Source of the DNA: UBA1845 sp002338715
GTDB lineage: Bacteria > Planctomycetota > Phycisphaerae > UBA1845
Length of the DNA stretch: 64,000 bases
Assembly (NCBI GenBank): GCA_035344155.1
Contig: DAORAL010000031.1
Coordinates: forward strand, 1-64,000
Reading direction: 5' to 3'
Within the stretch, counting starts at the first letter, position 1. Each line of letters starts with the position of its first letter. The notes beneath the pieces were generated by a model. It was not told the origin of the DNA and made no database searches. It worked only from the letters and a program-made list of their open reading frames with translations. The position numbers and the translations under genes are program-made. This document shows, in pieces, positions 52,824 through 61,132 of the stretch.

Positions 52824-53597
52824 GGCCTCGCGTCCGACCGAATCTGGAAAACCCCGGCTCCGGCCATCCAAATCGAACTTCAGAAAAAACCCCAAACGTG
52901 CGGTACGATGGACCCCGATTGGGGCTGATTTTGTTACGGGACAAAGGTCAGCCGAGATTTTTTTCAGTGCGATTATCAGCATGATGAAGGGACAGTTTTT
53001 GGCCCCATATCCCACAAAATACCCATTTGAACACCCAAATGGGCCGTTCATGCTGAAACAGGGGCAGATCGGCGAAAATTACGCTAAATGCTAATGCTAT
53101 GCAGGGTTGCAGACCGATACTTTGCTTTCATGTGGCAGGCCCAATCGCTTTTGTGAGGTTTAGGGCGTGGGTCAAAAAAATCTGAGCTTCAGCCGGTTTT
53201 AGGGGTTGCAGCGTAAATCGGGATTGCCATAATGATCGCCCGAGTCGACCAGACAGTAAATGGTCGCTTTCAGATGAGGCTGCGGCGCGGTAGCCCACTG
53301 AAATAGTCCAAGGGCAATTGGACGAGTTTTCACAGAATCTACGTTCGACAATGAAGCAGAGTTCAGATCGAATGGTTCTGTGGTCGAGGGCCAGTCAGCA
53401 CGTATCAAGTATCAAACGTCGCTTAAATGACCCTCGAAACATTCGGTCAATGAAGTCGCGAAATTAAAAATTCGCGAGACTGGAACTGCCCTGACGGACC
53501 AATCGGATCGAAGCAAACGCGGTGAGAACAATGCCGCGGATCCGAACGCACTCAGGGCACTTCGAAAATCAGTTTGATTTCGACGAGGCTTTGGAAG
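52824..53597. other. Long intergenic region after trkH
   Basis: 774 bp with no gene I can support. It has an A/T-richer composition, a 7-bp hairpin (CCCATTT/AAATGGG, 53022-53043) and a 7-bp hairpin TCGCGAA/TTCGCGA (53456-53477). A 69-codon minus-strand frame (53199-53408, TTG start, no ribosome-binding site) ends in a protein-like tail and could be a gene remnant. Confidence 0.4.
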
Positions 53598-53795
53598 ATG
53601 AAGAAAAAAATGACGCGGTCTTTGATCGCCGTGACTTTGCTGGGCTCCACAATGGCATTCAACGGATGCCTCAGCGCCGACTTCTTCAAGCGGACGCTGG
53701 AAGCCGCAGTGACTCACACGGCCATTGAATTCCTGATTGACAACGACTCCGTATTTGATCTGTTTGAGGATGGAGCGACGACATTGAACCCATAG
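53598..53795 (+). CDS. Small lipoprotein, FDLFEDGA family, paralogue 1
   Basis: A 65-residue protein (an ATG at 53610 is an alternative start with a better-spaced GGAAGA). The lipoprotein signal is TRSLIAVTLLGSTMAFNGC. The mature peptide is only about 40 residues and ends IEFLIDNDSVFDLFEDGATTLNP. It is paralogous to the next gene; both share a D-N-D...FDLFEDGA...NP tail. Function unknown; the family was not recognised. Confidence 0.8.
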   Translation: MKKKMTRSLIAVTLLGSTMAFNGCLSADFFKRTLEAAVTHTAIEFLIDNDSVFDLFEDGATTLNP

Positions 53796-53946
53796 GCTTG
53801 ATGGGGCGGTCATCGCGAGATCCGAAAAACCGCCTCGGACTATGGCGTATTGACATAGAGTTTTATGCTGGTTGTTTATTGGTTGGTCATTACCTTGAGT
53901 AAAAGGTCCAACACTGGATCACGGGGAGTGACCTGGTTCAAAAGAA

Positions 53947-53962
53947 TCAAAACGTTTTGATG
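53947..53962. promoter_or_regulatory. 16-bp perfect palindrome upstream of paralogue 2
   Basis: ATCAAAACGTTTTGAT, a perfect 16-base palindrome 27 bases before the ATG at 53990. A candidate operator or, in RNA, a small stem near the ribosome-binding site. No partner regulator is identified. Confidence 0.5.
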
Positions 53963-53989
53963 TTGTTTCTTGAATTGGAGACTAAGGAC

Positions 53990-54202
53990 ATGAAGAAGAC
54001 AAACAAAGCCCTGAAGTGTGCGGCAACGGTCGCCGTACTCGGCACCTGCTTCCACTCGATTGGCTGCAACTTTGGTGGACTCGGACGTTGGGTTGGTAGC
54101 TTCGCTACCGGCCTCGTCCCCTACATCGCCGGTGAGTTCCTCACCGACAACGATGGCATCTTCGATCTGTTCGAAGATGGCGCCACCGCCGCCAATCCGT
54201 AA
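53990..54202 (+). CDS. Small lipoprotein, FDLFEDGA family, paralogue 2
   Basis: A 70-residue protein with GGAG 9 bases before the ATG. The signal KKTNKALKCAATVAVLGTCFHSIGC ends at a lipobox-type SIGC. The mature part is NFGGLGRWVGSFATGLVPYIAGEFLTDNDGIFDLFEDGATAANP. The last 22 residues align with paralogue 1 (EFL.DND..FDLFEDGAT..NP). A strong terminator follows, and the pair forms its own short unit. Confidence 0.85.
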   Translation: MKKTNKALKCAATVAVLGTCFHSIGCNFGGLGRWVGSFATGLVPYIAGEFLTDNDGIFDLFEDGATAANP

Positions 54203-54223
54203 GCCGTACCTTTGTAGTTAACT

Positions 54224-54271
54224 AAAGAGCGGGTAAGGACGTTCGCGTCCTTGCCCGCTCTTTTCTTTTTT
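54224..54271 (+). terminator. Strong rho-independent terminator
   Basis: A long stem AAAGAGCGGGTAAGGACG paired with CGTCCTTGCCCGCTCTTT (one G-T wobble), a TTCG tetraloop and a T-rich tail. It ends the small-lipoprotein transcript. Confidence 0.95.
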
Positions 54272-54373
54272 ACCCACCCGCTTCCAGCTTTCATCGGGCG
54301 GCCTGTTGCCGGGAACGATTCACGAAACAGGCTGGAACACCTTGAATCCAAACATCGCGGCGCGACACCATCG

Positions 54374-54402
54374 TCATTCCCGCGCAGGCGGGTATCCAGG
54401 GG
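54374..54402. repeat. CCCGCGCAGGCGGG-type repeat, copy 1
   Basis: CATTCCCGCGCAGGCGGG then TATCCAGGGG. This resembles the widespread bacterial intergenic motif with a short CCCGC/GCGGG stem. Confidence 0.75.
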
Positions 54403-54510
54403 CAAAACGAAGTCAATCCACGTGGGTACTGGCGCCCGCGCGTTTCAGGGTGGACGAGCAAAACGCTACGCTTGGATAAGGATCGCCAAAGGGCACCACG
54501 GGCGACAGCA

Positions 54511-54536
54511 GTCCCGCGCAGGCGGGAATCCAGGGG
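54511..54536. repeat. CCCGCGCAGGCGGG-type repeat, copy 2
   Basis: GTCCCGCGCAGGCGGGAATC then CAGGGG; same direction as copy 1 with one change in the core. Confidence 0.75.
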
Positions 54537-54584
54537 AATGCAAATTCAATATCGGTGGATACAAGCTCCGACGCTTCGCACGGA

Positions 54585-54974
54585 TTACTGATTGAGCCTC
54601 GCGGCTTCAATCATCCCGCGAAACCGCCCCTCGTCCACGTACCCCTGCAACATCCGCAGCAGCCGCCCGTCGGGGCCCAACACCACGAATGCCGGCACCT
54701 TGCTGATCCCGTAGCTCTCGGCGAACTTTCGATCCGCCCACGACGCGATGCGCACCGGAATCGTCTCGGCCAGCGAGTCGCGCACCTCCTGAAGCGAAAA
54801 GACATCCCGTTCCATTTCCTGGCACTGCGAATCGAATGCCGACCAATACGCCACCACCACCAGACGATTCGTCCGCGATGCCTGCCGCAGCGCTCCGCCC
54901 AAGTCGGGCCGCCACGGAATCTGGCTGCATCCAGTTAACATCAACAAACCGCATACGACAAGCATTCGAATCAT
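54585..54974 (-). CDS. Thioredoxin-fold lipoprotein lacking the CxxC pair
   Basis: A 129-residue protein; the ATG at 54974 overlaps the stop of the upstream hydrolase gene (ATGA). The lipoprotein signal MIRMLVVCGLLMLTGC has a good lipobox. The thioredoxin-like core is LVVVAYWSAFDSQCQEMERDVF and YGISKVPAFVVLGPDGRLLRMLQGY with the cis-Pro loop. Where DsbD-gamma-type proteins have CxxC, this one has Asp48-Ser-Gln-Cys51, so it cannot do normal dithiol exchange. It is co-transcribed with the metallo-hydrolase. Confidence 0.87.
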   Translation of the reverse strand: MIRMLVVCGLLMLTGCSQIPWRPDLGGALRQASRTNRLVVVAYWSAFDSQCQEMERDVFSLQEVRDSLAETIPVRIASWADRKFAESYGISKVPAFVVLGPDGRLLRMLQGYVDEGRFRGMIEAARLNQ

Positions 54975-55840
54975 GGGCAAAGCACCTCGCCAACTTTGGG
55001 CTTCTTACCGGTCACATCCAATCGCACGATACCGCGCCGCACGTCGTGCGGGAACGCAATGATCGTATCATGCTCCTTGCAGCGATTGACCAGTGCAACC
55101 CGCTCGTCCACGGATTTAAGGGGAAAAAGGTCGTAGGCCATCACCCAGGCTGGAAGAATGTGAGCGCCGGTTGGCGCCATGTCGCCGACAAAGAACAATT
55201 CCGCCCCACCGCCCAGATCGAATACCGGAAGCAGTTGATACGGCGTGTGCCCGTGCGACAGCTCAAATTTCAAATCGGCGAGATCGCTCGTCGGCGAAAT
55301 CCCTTCAACGAACTGCGCCCGTTCGTCGCGGCCCATCCATTCAAAATCGACCGAGAGAAACGACGCCCGGTCGCGCAGTGTCGGAGCACACGCGTGATTG
55401 AAATGTTCGCGATGAACCCAGTGCTTCGCATTGGCAAAACGCACGCGAACGGAACCGCCCGCTGCATCCTCCCAATCAACCATCCCGCCACAGTGATCAA
55501 AGTGCAGATGCGTCGCGATCACATCGGTCACATCCGAAGCCGATGCATCCATCGCGCTGAGCGCCTTGTCGATCGCTTCCGGAGTGGACTCGACACCATA
55601 GCGTTCAGCCTCTTCGTCGCTCCACTTCGACCCCGTTCCCGTATCCACGAGCACGATACGCCCGGTTGGAAGGTGACGCGCGATCAGCGTTCGCGTCGCG
55701 AGCAAAATGCGGTTCTTCAAATCGATGTTTTGCGACTTCGACCAAAGCACCTTGGGCACAACGCCAAACATCGCCCCACCGTCGAGACGAATCGTCCCGT
55801 TTACCACCGACTCGAATTGCCAGTTGCCAAGCTGTAACAT
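54971..55840 (-). CDS. Metallo-beta-lactamase-fold hydrolase
   Basis: 289 residues from the ATG at 55840. Metal site motif THLHFDHCGG (HxHxDH), upstream VDTGTGSKW, with later ligands in SHGHTPYQLL, FFVGDMAPTG and FPHD. The arrangement fits the lactonase/hydrolase branch of the superfamily (quorum-quenching-like or alkylsulfatase-like activity cannot be told apart). No signal peptide is evident, so it is cytoplasmic. It overlaps by 4 bases with the thioredoxin-fold lipoprotein gene. Confidence 0.92.
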   Translation of the reverse strand: MLQLGNWQFESVVNGTIRLDGGAMFGVVPKVLWSKSQNIDLKNRILLATRTLIARHLPTGRIVLVDTGTGSKWSDEEAERYGVESTPEAIDKALSAMDASASDVTDVIATHLHFDHCGGMVDWEDAAGGSVRVRFANAKHWVHREHFNHACAPTLRDRASFLSVDFEWMGRDERAQFVEGISPTSDLADLKFELSHGHTPYQLLPVFDLGGGAELFFVGDMAPTGAHILPAWVMAYDLFPLKSVDERVALVNRCKEHDTIIAFPHDVRRGIVRLDVTGKKPKVGEVLCP

Positions 55841-55919
55841 GCCCCGGTTGTACGCGCGATTGAACGTGTCGTAAAGTCGACGCAAACCAAACGCCCAGCA
55901 TTAACCCGCCAGAATCGTT

Positions 55920-56942
55920 ATGAATCGAGAAGCAGCCGACAACATCCCGCCTGATGCTCAACCCGACGTCATCGCGCCGAAAGCCAAGCCGCTTGTTCGA
56001 TTCATCCTGGCGCTGGGCAATCTTCATCGACGATGTCTCGGGTTTGTCTTTGCGCTAATCGGTCCCAAGATCTCGTACACACTGACCGGATACGGCGCCC
56101 GCGTGATGTATTGGCTGCTTGTCCCACTCAAAGAACGAAGCGAAGCATTGTGCGGTGCGGCGCTGGCCGGTCGTGTTCCCGAAGGCGACATACCAGCCAT
56201 CGCCAGACAGTCGTTCATCAATCGATCGCGCAACCTCACCGACCTGATGTTAGCCGCTCACCGCTTGAATCAAGGCAATTACGAGCGCGTCGGCGGAAAG
56301 CTGCCGGAACCATTCTTAAGCTGCATGCTGGCGGCTCAGCGCGAACGACGCCCCGTGATACTTGTCACGGGATACTATGGTTCCTTCGACATGCTCCCGA
56401 TTTTTCTCGGTTACAACGGCGTCAAGACGTCAGCCGTCTACCTCCCCCACCCCAATCGCGGTTTCGACGAATACCGCAAACGCATCCGCGGCCAAAGCGG
56501 TTGCGAACTCATACCCGTGCAAAGCGCTACCACGCGGCTTGAGCAGGTGCTGGAAGATGGCGGCACCGTCGCACTGGTCGCGGACCACCACGCATCACGC
56601 CGCGGGATCGAAGTCGAGTTTCTGGGCATCCCCACGCGGGCGATGTCGACGGTTGGGATATTGGCCTGTCGACACGGCGCCGAAGTGGTGACGGCTGGCT
56701 TGCGTCGGGTGGGGACCGACTTTCGCTTTCAGTTTGAAATCGAAGACACGATCATGCCCGACGACTGGAAGGACGAACCGAATCCGGTCGAGTGGGTGAC
56801 GCGTCGCTATATGAAGGGAATTGAGCAGTTGATACTGCGCGAGCCTGCGCACTATCTATGGGGATACGCACGCTGGGGAGAAGCCCATGCCAGGCAGATC
56901 ACCAGCCGCACCAAGCCAGAATCGGAGGAAAATACGGCTTAG
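55920..56942 (+). CDS. LpxL/HtrB-family lipid A acyltransferase-like protein with altered active site
   Basis: A 340-residue protein. Family pattern: AIARQSFINRSRNLTDLMLAAHR, RRPVILVTGYYGSFDMLPIFLGY, TVALVADHHASRRGIEVEFLGIPTRAM, and a hydrophobic stretch at about 41-70. Members transfer acyl chains to lipid A or related glycolipids at the inner membrane. The catalytic HxxxxD/E box, usually SGHxGNWE, reads TGYYGSFD here (Tyr152 in place of His; Asp157 kept), so normal activity is doubtful. The stop codon overlaps that of the convergent small gene. Confidence 0.85.
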   Translation: MNREAADNIPPDAQPDVIAPKAKPLVRFILALGNLHRRCLGFVFALIGPKISYTLTGYGARVMYWLLVPLKERSEALCGAALAGRVPEGDIPAIARQSFINRSRNLTDLMLAAHRLNQGNYERVGGKLPEPFLSCMLAAQRERRPVILVTGYYGSFDMLPIFLGYNGVKTSAVYLPHPNRGFDEYRKRIRGQSGCELIPVQSATTRLEQVLEDGGTVALVADHHASRRGIEVEFLGIPTRAMSTVGILACRHGAEVVTAGLRRVGTDFRFQFEIEDTIMPDDWKDEPNPVEWVTRRYMKGIEQLILREPAHYLWGYARWGEAHARQITSRTKPESEENTA

Positions 56943-57094
56943 CTGTTACCGGCAGAATCGGCAATCGCCAATCCCAAACCGATCGACGTATCGACGACGT
57001 TAAAAAATCCGGCAAACGCCTTCTCGCTGAGCGGAAAGCCAAACATGAATGCGACGGCTCCTGCAATCCAAAGGCGGGTCTTACTGAAACGCAT
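56939..57094 (-). CDS. 51-residue exported peptide
   Basis: Too small for most gene finders. The ATG at 57094 has AGGAG 9 bases upstream. The sequence starts MRFSKTRLWIAGAVAFMFGFPLSEKAFAGF (signal peptide ending AFA) and leaves a mature peptide of about 23 residues (GFFNVVDTSIGLGLAIADSAGNS). The gene is convergent with the acyltransferase gene; their stop codons overlap. Function unknown. Confidence 0.7.
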   Translation of the reverse strand: MRFSKTRLWIAGAVAFMFGFPLSEKAFAGFFNVVDTSIGLGLAIADSAGNS

Positions 57095-57192
57095 GTTGTA
57101 CGGCTCCTGTGCTGAATAGGGTGACTCAACAACGACGCCGTGATTGTATGCCAAACCAAGTGGACGTCACGCGCCCGATCAAAGATTTGCGG

Positions 57193-59637
57193 TCAATTCC
57201 CCACGCTTGCAAGCGGCACATCCATCACGGGATGCGCCTGCCAATCGGGCGCATCAAAATGCCACCATTCCGTGTCGAGCGCGACGAAGCCTTCCGATTC
57301 CATCGCCGCCCGCAAGAGGTTGCGATTGCGACGGGAGGCTGGCGACCCGCCCTCATAGTCCTGGTGGGCGGCTTCCGTGAAGTCGTCATAGCCCGTGGGC
57401 ATTTCCAACTCATGTCCGTCCGCATCAACCAGCGTCACATCAACAGCGCATCCGCGGTTGTGTCTCGACCCGTCCTTGGGGTCGGCGACGTAGCGCGGAT
57501 CGGGGACCAGCTTCCACATTTTCTTCTGCACCGAGAGCGGGCGATATCCGTCGTAGATTTTCAGCCCCAATCCACGTTCGCGAAGACCCGCCTGCACCCG
57601 GGCCAACCGGTCAGCCGCGTTCTTGCGCAACAGGCAGGTGGCCTGCGGATACAACTGCTCGCCCGTGAAATTGTCGGTGGTCGCGTACCGAAGATCGAGC
57701 ACGATGCCCGGTACGACGTCGGCGACTTTGACAAGCGGTTGTTGTCCATCGACTTGCGCGACAACGTTTGAAGGCGATGCGTTGTTGCAAATCAACTCAT
57801 CGATGCGGCTGGCCATCTCAGACAAATACTCTGCGCCCCTCGGATGATTGACCATTCCCGCGATGAGATAGAAGTGATCGCCATGTCGCACCCGTGCAGT
57901 GTCCAAATGCCAATCGCGCCAGGTACCGCTCTTTCGCAGAATCGAATCGGCTTTGGATGACAAACCTTTGACGAACTTGGATTGACCGTGCTCGAGTTGC
58001 TCGGACGCGAATATCTCCAGCATGGTGATCGACGCTTCTGCATTGACCAACTTCAATTGCTCCATCAGCAGGTAGTAGCGCAGACACTGCCGAACCGTCG
58101 CGCCGTGCGAATGATCGTGAATCGGATCACCGATGCGCGGCGAATCTTTGCCGTAGTGCTTGCCGTACCACAACCCGCCGCCGTGATCCTTGTCGAAGAA
58201 TTGATAGCGTTTGGACTGTGCAATCTCCTGCACCTTTTCGATCCCGATCATCGCACCGTACTTGGCAGCTAACACGTTGTCGGAATTCTTGATCATCCGT
58301 CCCAACTCGTCGCGCACGTCGTCGGGAAGATTCGTCGCGGCATCGGGATGGGTTTCGAAATACGCCAGCAAAATCGCGATCTTCGGCACGCTGGCTCCGT
58401 AGAACATGCGGTCGGGCTCGATCATCGCCAGCTTTTGATCGTTGAGCGACAGCACCCCGAACGACCGATCATCAGCCTTGATTTCAAGGGTTTTTCGCAC
58501 GTCCTGATCGATTCGCTCCAGCGCGGTTTGGAGTGATGCGTCGGTCTTTGAATCGTAATCCAGGCGATAACCTTGCAGGCGCTGCGCTTCCATCCACGTA
58601 AGCGGCGGTTGCTTGATCGCGTCGATGCGCTTGGCCTGCTGCTGGTTCCACGCGCGTTGCAATGCGTCTGGCGACACGTCCGTCACGCTGTCGTCGTCAA
58701 GCAGTTTCTTGATCAGCGTTTCGGCGTTGTCGCGAAGGCGCATGAAGCGCGCGCCCACACACTTCTTGTCGCCATTGAGATAACCAACCAGTTCCTGTTC
58801 ACGAACCGCTTTCCCAGCCGAGTGCAGAAAATCCACCGTTCCATCGTCGGCGATCGCGACAAGCCCGGTATGACCAACCCACTGCGACGCTTCGCTGCCG
58901 CGCACGATGTTGACGAAATCGCCGGCTTGCAACTCGTCGAGAATCTCGGGGACGCGTTCTTTCGGAATGTACGAGTCGGTGATCGGTTCGTCGGGAATGT
59001 CTTGCCCGATGCCAAACTTCTTGAAGTAGCGCGCGCGTCGACACACCTGCGTAAAAGGCACTTGCACTTTGCCTTCGCCGAGCTGCGTCGTCAGGTCAAC
59101 AAACAAGTCGGCATTGTTTCGATTCCAGTCGGCTGCGGTGTAATGGTTGCGGGTAAGCATGCCGATGCGCCCGCCTTTGTAGCGCAGTCGCTGAAGCGTT
59201 TGCAGAAACGAAGGGAAGTCATCCGACAACGCCATCGAATAGATGTGCTCGCAAAACGTCAGACAATCGCTGCGCGAAAGACAGTAAAGCGGATCGGGAT
59301 CGTACGTCTCAAAGGGATACTCACCGAGCAGGTAGATGTCGTAGGGCTGCCCAATGTTCTTGCGTCCAAGATGAATCACGCGCTCCGTCAGGTTCGGATG
59401 GGTCGACTTGATGCCTCCGATGTACTGACCGAGCTCGTTTTCGGTGAAGGTGTAAAGCTGTCGCCCCTCCGCCCAATCCAGATTGGGGGTTGCTTTTTTC
59501 TGATTTTCGAAGGTATCCGGCGTGGGCGTCTTTGGGGTGGAAACCCTATGACAACCGGCTTGAATGACCAATGCAGCCACAATCGCCATATGACCCAATG
59601 AAGCCAATGGATGGCGGGCATAAAGTATGCCAATCAT
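57193..59637 (-). CDS. Three-domain cell-wall lipoprotein: DUF1460 amidase + class A beta-lactamase-like + VanX/DdpX dipeptidase
   Basis: 814 residues from the ATG at 59637 (GGGAGA upstream). The lipoprotein signal ends VIQAGC (Cys29). Residues about 60-310 are a DUF1460 NlpC/P60-like N-acetylmuramoyl-L-alanine amidase with Cys125 in SRSDCLTFCEH and His256 in WVGHTG. Residues about 360-620 follow the class A beta-lactamase order: SVPK (Ser416, Lys419), SDN (452-454), KSG (569-571). Residues about 630-814 are a D-Ala-D-Ala dipeptidase with SRHNRGCAVD (His726, Asp733) and EWWH (Glu790, His793) zinc ligands. All key residues are present. The predicted role is extracytoplasmic breakdown of wall fragments. 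The divergent ROK regulator and NagB-type gene support salvage. Confidence 0.9.
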   Translation of the reverse strand: MIGILYARHPLASLGHMAIVAALVIQAGCHRVSTPKTPTPDTFENQKKATPNLDWAEGRQLYTFTENELGQYIGGIKSTHPNLTERVIHLGRKNIGQPYDIYLLGEYPFETYDPDPLYCLSRSDCLTFCEHIYSMALSDDFPSFLQTLQRLRYKGGRIGMLTRNHYTAADWNRNNADLFVDLTTQLGEGKVQVPFTQVCRRARYFKKFGIGQDIPDEPITDSYIPKERVPEILDELQAGDFVNIVRGSEASQWVGHTGLVAIADDGTVDFLHSAGKAVREQELVGYLNGDKKCVGARFMRLRDNAETLIKKLLDDDSVTDVSPDALQRAWNQQQAKRIDAIKQPPLTWMEAQRLQGYRLDYDSKTDASLQTALERIDQDVRKTLEIKADDRSFGVLSLNDQKLAMIEPDRMFYGASVPKIAILLAYFETHPDAATNLPDDVRDELGRMIKNSDNVLAAKYGAMIGIEKVQEIAQSKRYQFFDKDHGGGLWYGKHYGKDSPRIGDPIHDHSHGATVRQCLRYYLLMEQLKLVNAEASITMLEIFASEQLEHGQSKFVKGLSSKADSILRKSGTWRDWHLDTARVRHGDHFYLIAGMVNHPRGAEYLSEMASRIDELICNNASPSNVVAQVDGQQPLVKVADVVPGIVLDLRYATTDNFTGEQLYPQATCLLRKNAADRLARVQAGLRERGLGLKIYDGYRPLSVQKKMWKLVPDPRYVADPKDGSRHNRGCAVDVTLVDADGHELEMPTGYDDFTEAAHQDYEGGSPASRRNRNLLRAAMESEGFVALDTEWWHFDAPDWQAHPVMDVPLASVGN

Positions 59638-59914
59638 GCGTGATCTCCCATCTACTAAGAGCGGTTTTTGTGCTAGAATGCGACCTACAAAGACATATTT
59701 GGGCCGAACGAATGATGATTTCCGGCTTCGACGTTGTCCATGAACGGCTCCCCAACAATTCTCGTGGCCGTCATCAACCAATCAAGCCAAATCGCTGCTG
59801 GCGGCAATTTAATACCTTGACTGAATTTAATTGTATCAATTTCATTGAATCTCCGCTAGAACATTAATAAGATAGGTTTTGCGGAGATCGGGAATAGATA
59901 CGGATTCCGATCTT
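59638..59914. promoter_or_regulatory. Divergent control region with AT-rich inverted repeat
   Basis: 277 bp between the cell-wall lipoprotein and ROK genes. The right half is AT-rich and holds AATTG-TAT-CAATT (a perfect 5-bp inverted repeat with a 3-base centre, in the stretch 59829-59841), a plausible site for a Mlc/NagC-type ROK repressor. A TTGACT lies 5 bases before. Promoter assignments are not firm. Confidence 0.4.
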
Positions 59915-61132
59915 ATGAATTTCGCGACGATCAGACCCATGGATTGGCAGGTTCTTCAAGTGGTGCATCGCCTCGGGCCCTTACCGCAACATAAACTCGC
60001 TGACCACCTGGGCCGACAACGGTCCACCGTCAACGGGGCGACGCAGCGGCTGATGGCTTCGGGTTGGTTGCAAAAGGTAGGTCAGTCCGGTCAAGGCCGA
60101 GGCCGACCCGCCATTCTTCTCGCGGTGAACCGCGCGATCGGGTGCTTTGCAGGCATCGACATCGCAGCCGACGAGTTGCACTTGGCGTTGGTTGCGGCTG
60201 ACGGTCATCCGATGGGTCGCGCCACCGTCGTCCTCGGTGAAGACCGAACGCTCGACATGGTGCTCGAACAAATCGATCTTGCGTTACGCGGATTGCTTTC
60301 GCAGATCGATCTCGGTCTGAAGAACATTCTCGGATTGTGGGCAGGAATCAACGGAGCGGTCGATCGCCTCGGCAACGTCGTCACGTGTGCATCGTTGGGA
60401 TGGCATAACGAACCGCTCGGTAAACTGCTCACCGAGAAATATGAAACCAACGTGCTCGTGCAGGGTGCAGCCACCGCGATGAATGCAGCGGCTGAATCCC
60501 TCATGGGAGCCGGGCGCGACGCGTCAAGCCTCGCCTACTATCGTGCGGGGCAAGGCATCAGCGCACGATTCGTTCAGCAAGGACGCCCCCTTGCAGGCGC
60601 AACGCAGCGTGCGGGTGAACTTGGTCACGTCGTTGTGGAACCGGGCGGTCGGAAGTGTCCTTGCGGTAACCGCGGTTGCCTTGAATCCGTCGCCTCGGGT
60701 CCGGGCATCGTCGCCGGCGTGAAAGAGCTTGATCGCAACGACATACCGAAGCGCGTTTTGAAAGCGATTGACGAAAAACTGCCAACGCAGGAAATCGTTC
60801 ATGCGTGCTTCGATCATTACAAGGAGATCGATACAAAGCCATTCTCGACGCTGCTGTATCGCAAGATGAATTTCATCGCGCTGGGCGCTGCGATGGTGGT
60901 AGCGGCATACGACCCGGAAGTCCTGGTACTCGGTGGGTATCTGTTTGAAAACAACCACGCGTTGCGCGATGGCGTGCACCGGCGACTTCGGGAGATGGTT
61001 TTGGACTGGGATCTTCGCAACCTCAAAGTTGTCGAAGGAGAAGTCATCACGCAGGACCGTGCGGTTGGCGGAGCGGCTGAGGTTTGCCAGCGGTTTTGGG
61101 CAAATCCACGCGGCGTTGTCGCACACGATTAA
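59915..61132 (+). CDS. ROK-family (NagC/Mlc-like) transcriptional regulator
   Basis: 405 residues from the ATG at 59915 (a TTG at 59879 and an ATG at 59939 are alternatives). An N-terminal winged helix is seen at about 8-60 (VLQVVHRLGPLPQHKLADHLGRQRSTVNGATQRLMASGWL). The ROK sugar-binding/ATPase-like domain (about 72-405) has FAGIDIAADELHLALVAADG, the zinc motif GHVVVEPGGRKCPCGNRGCLES and GAAMVVAAYDPEVLVLGGY. ROK repressors sense phosphosugars or GlcNAc derivatives. With the downstream NagB gene and divergent wall hydrolase, control of amino-sugar salvage is likely. Confidence 0.9.
   Translation: MNFATIRPMDWQVLQVVHRLGPLPQHKLADHLGRQRSTVNGATQRLMASGWLQKVGQSGQGRGRPAILLAVNRAIGCFAGIDIAADELHLALVAADGHPMGRATVVLGEDRTLDMVLEQIDLALRGLLSQIDLGLKNILGLWAGINGAVDRLGNVVTCASLGWHNEPLGKLLTEKYETNVLVQGAATAMNAAAESLMGAGRDASSLAYYRAGQGISARFVQQGRPLAGATQRAGELGHVVVEPGGRKCPCGNRGCLESVASGPGIVAGVKELDRNDIPKRVLKAIDEKLPTQEIVHACFDHYKEIDTKPFSTLLYRKMNFIALGAAMVVAAYDPEVLVLGGYLFENNHALRDGVHRRLREMVLDWDLRNLKVVEGEVITQDRAVGGAAEVCQRFWANPRGVVAHD

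Larger units (their letters stand above)
54203..54584. other. Intergenic region with terminator and two short repeats
   Basis: 382 bp that hold the terminator at 54224-54271 and two copies of a CCCGCGCAGGCGGG-type repeat. No gene is seen. Confidence 0.6.

Noticed and set aside
53199..53408. Possible small gene or remnant on the minus strand ending DSGDHYGNPDLRCNP
   Set aside because: It looks protein-like at its end, but has only a TTG start, no ribosome-binding site and no family I recognise; noted in the intergenic entry only.
58573..59601. A 342-codon plus-strand frame
   Set aside because: Antisense to the three-domain cell-wall lipoprotein.
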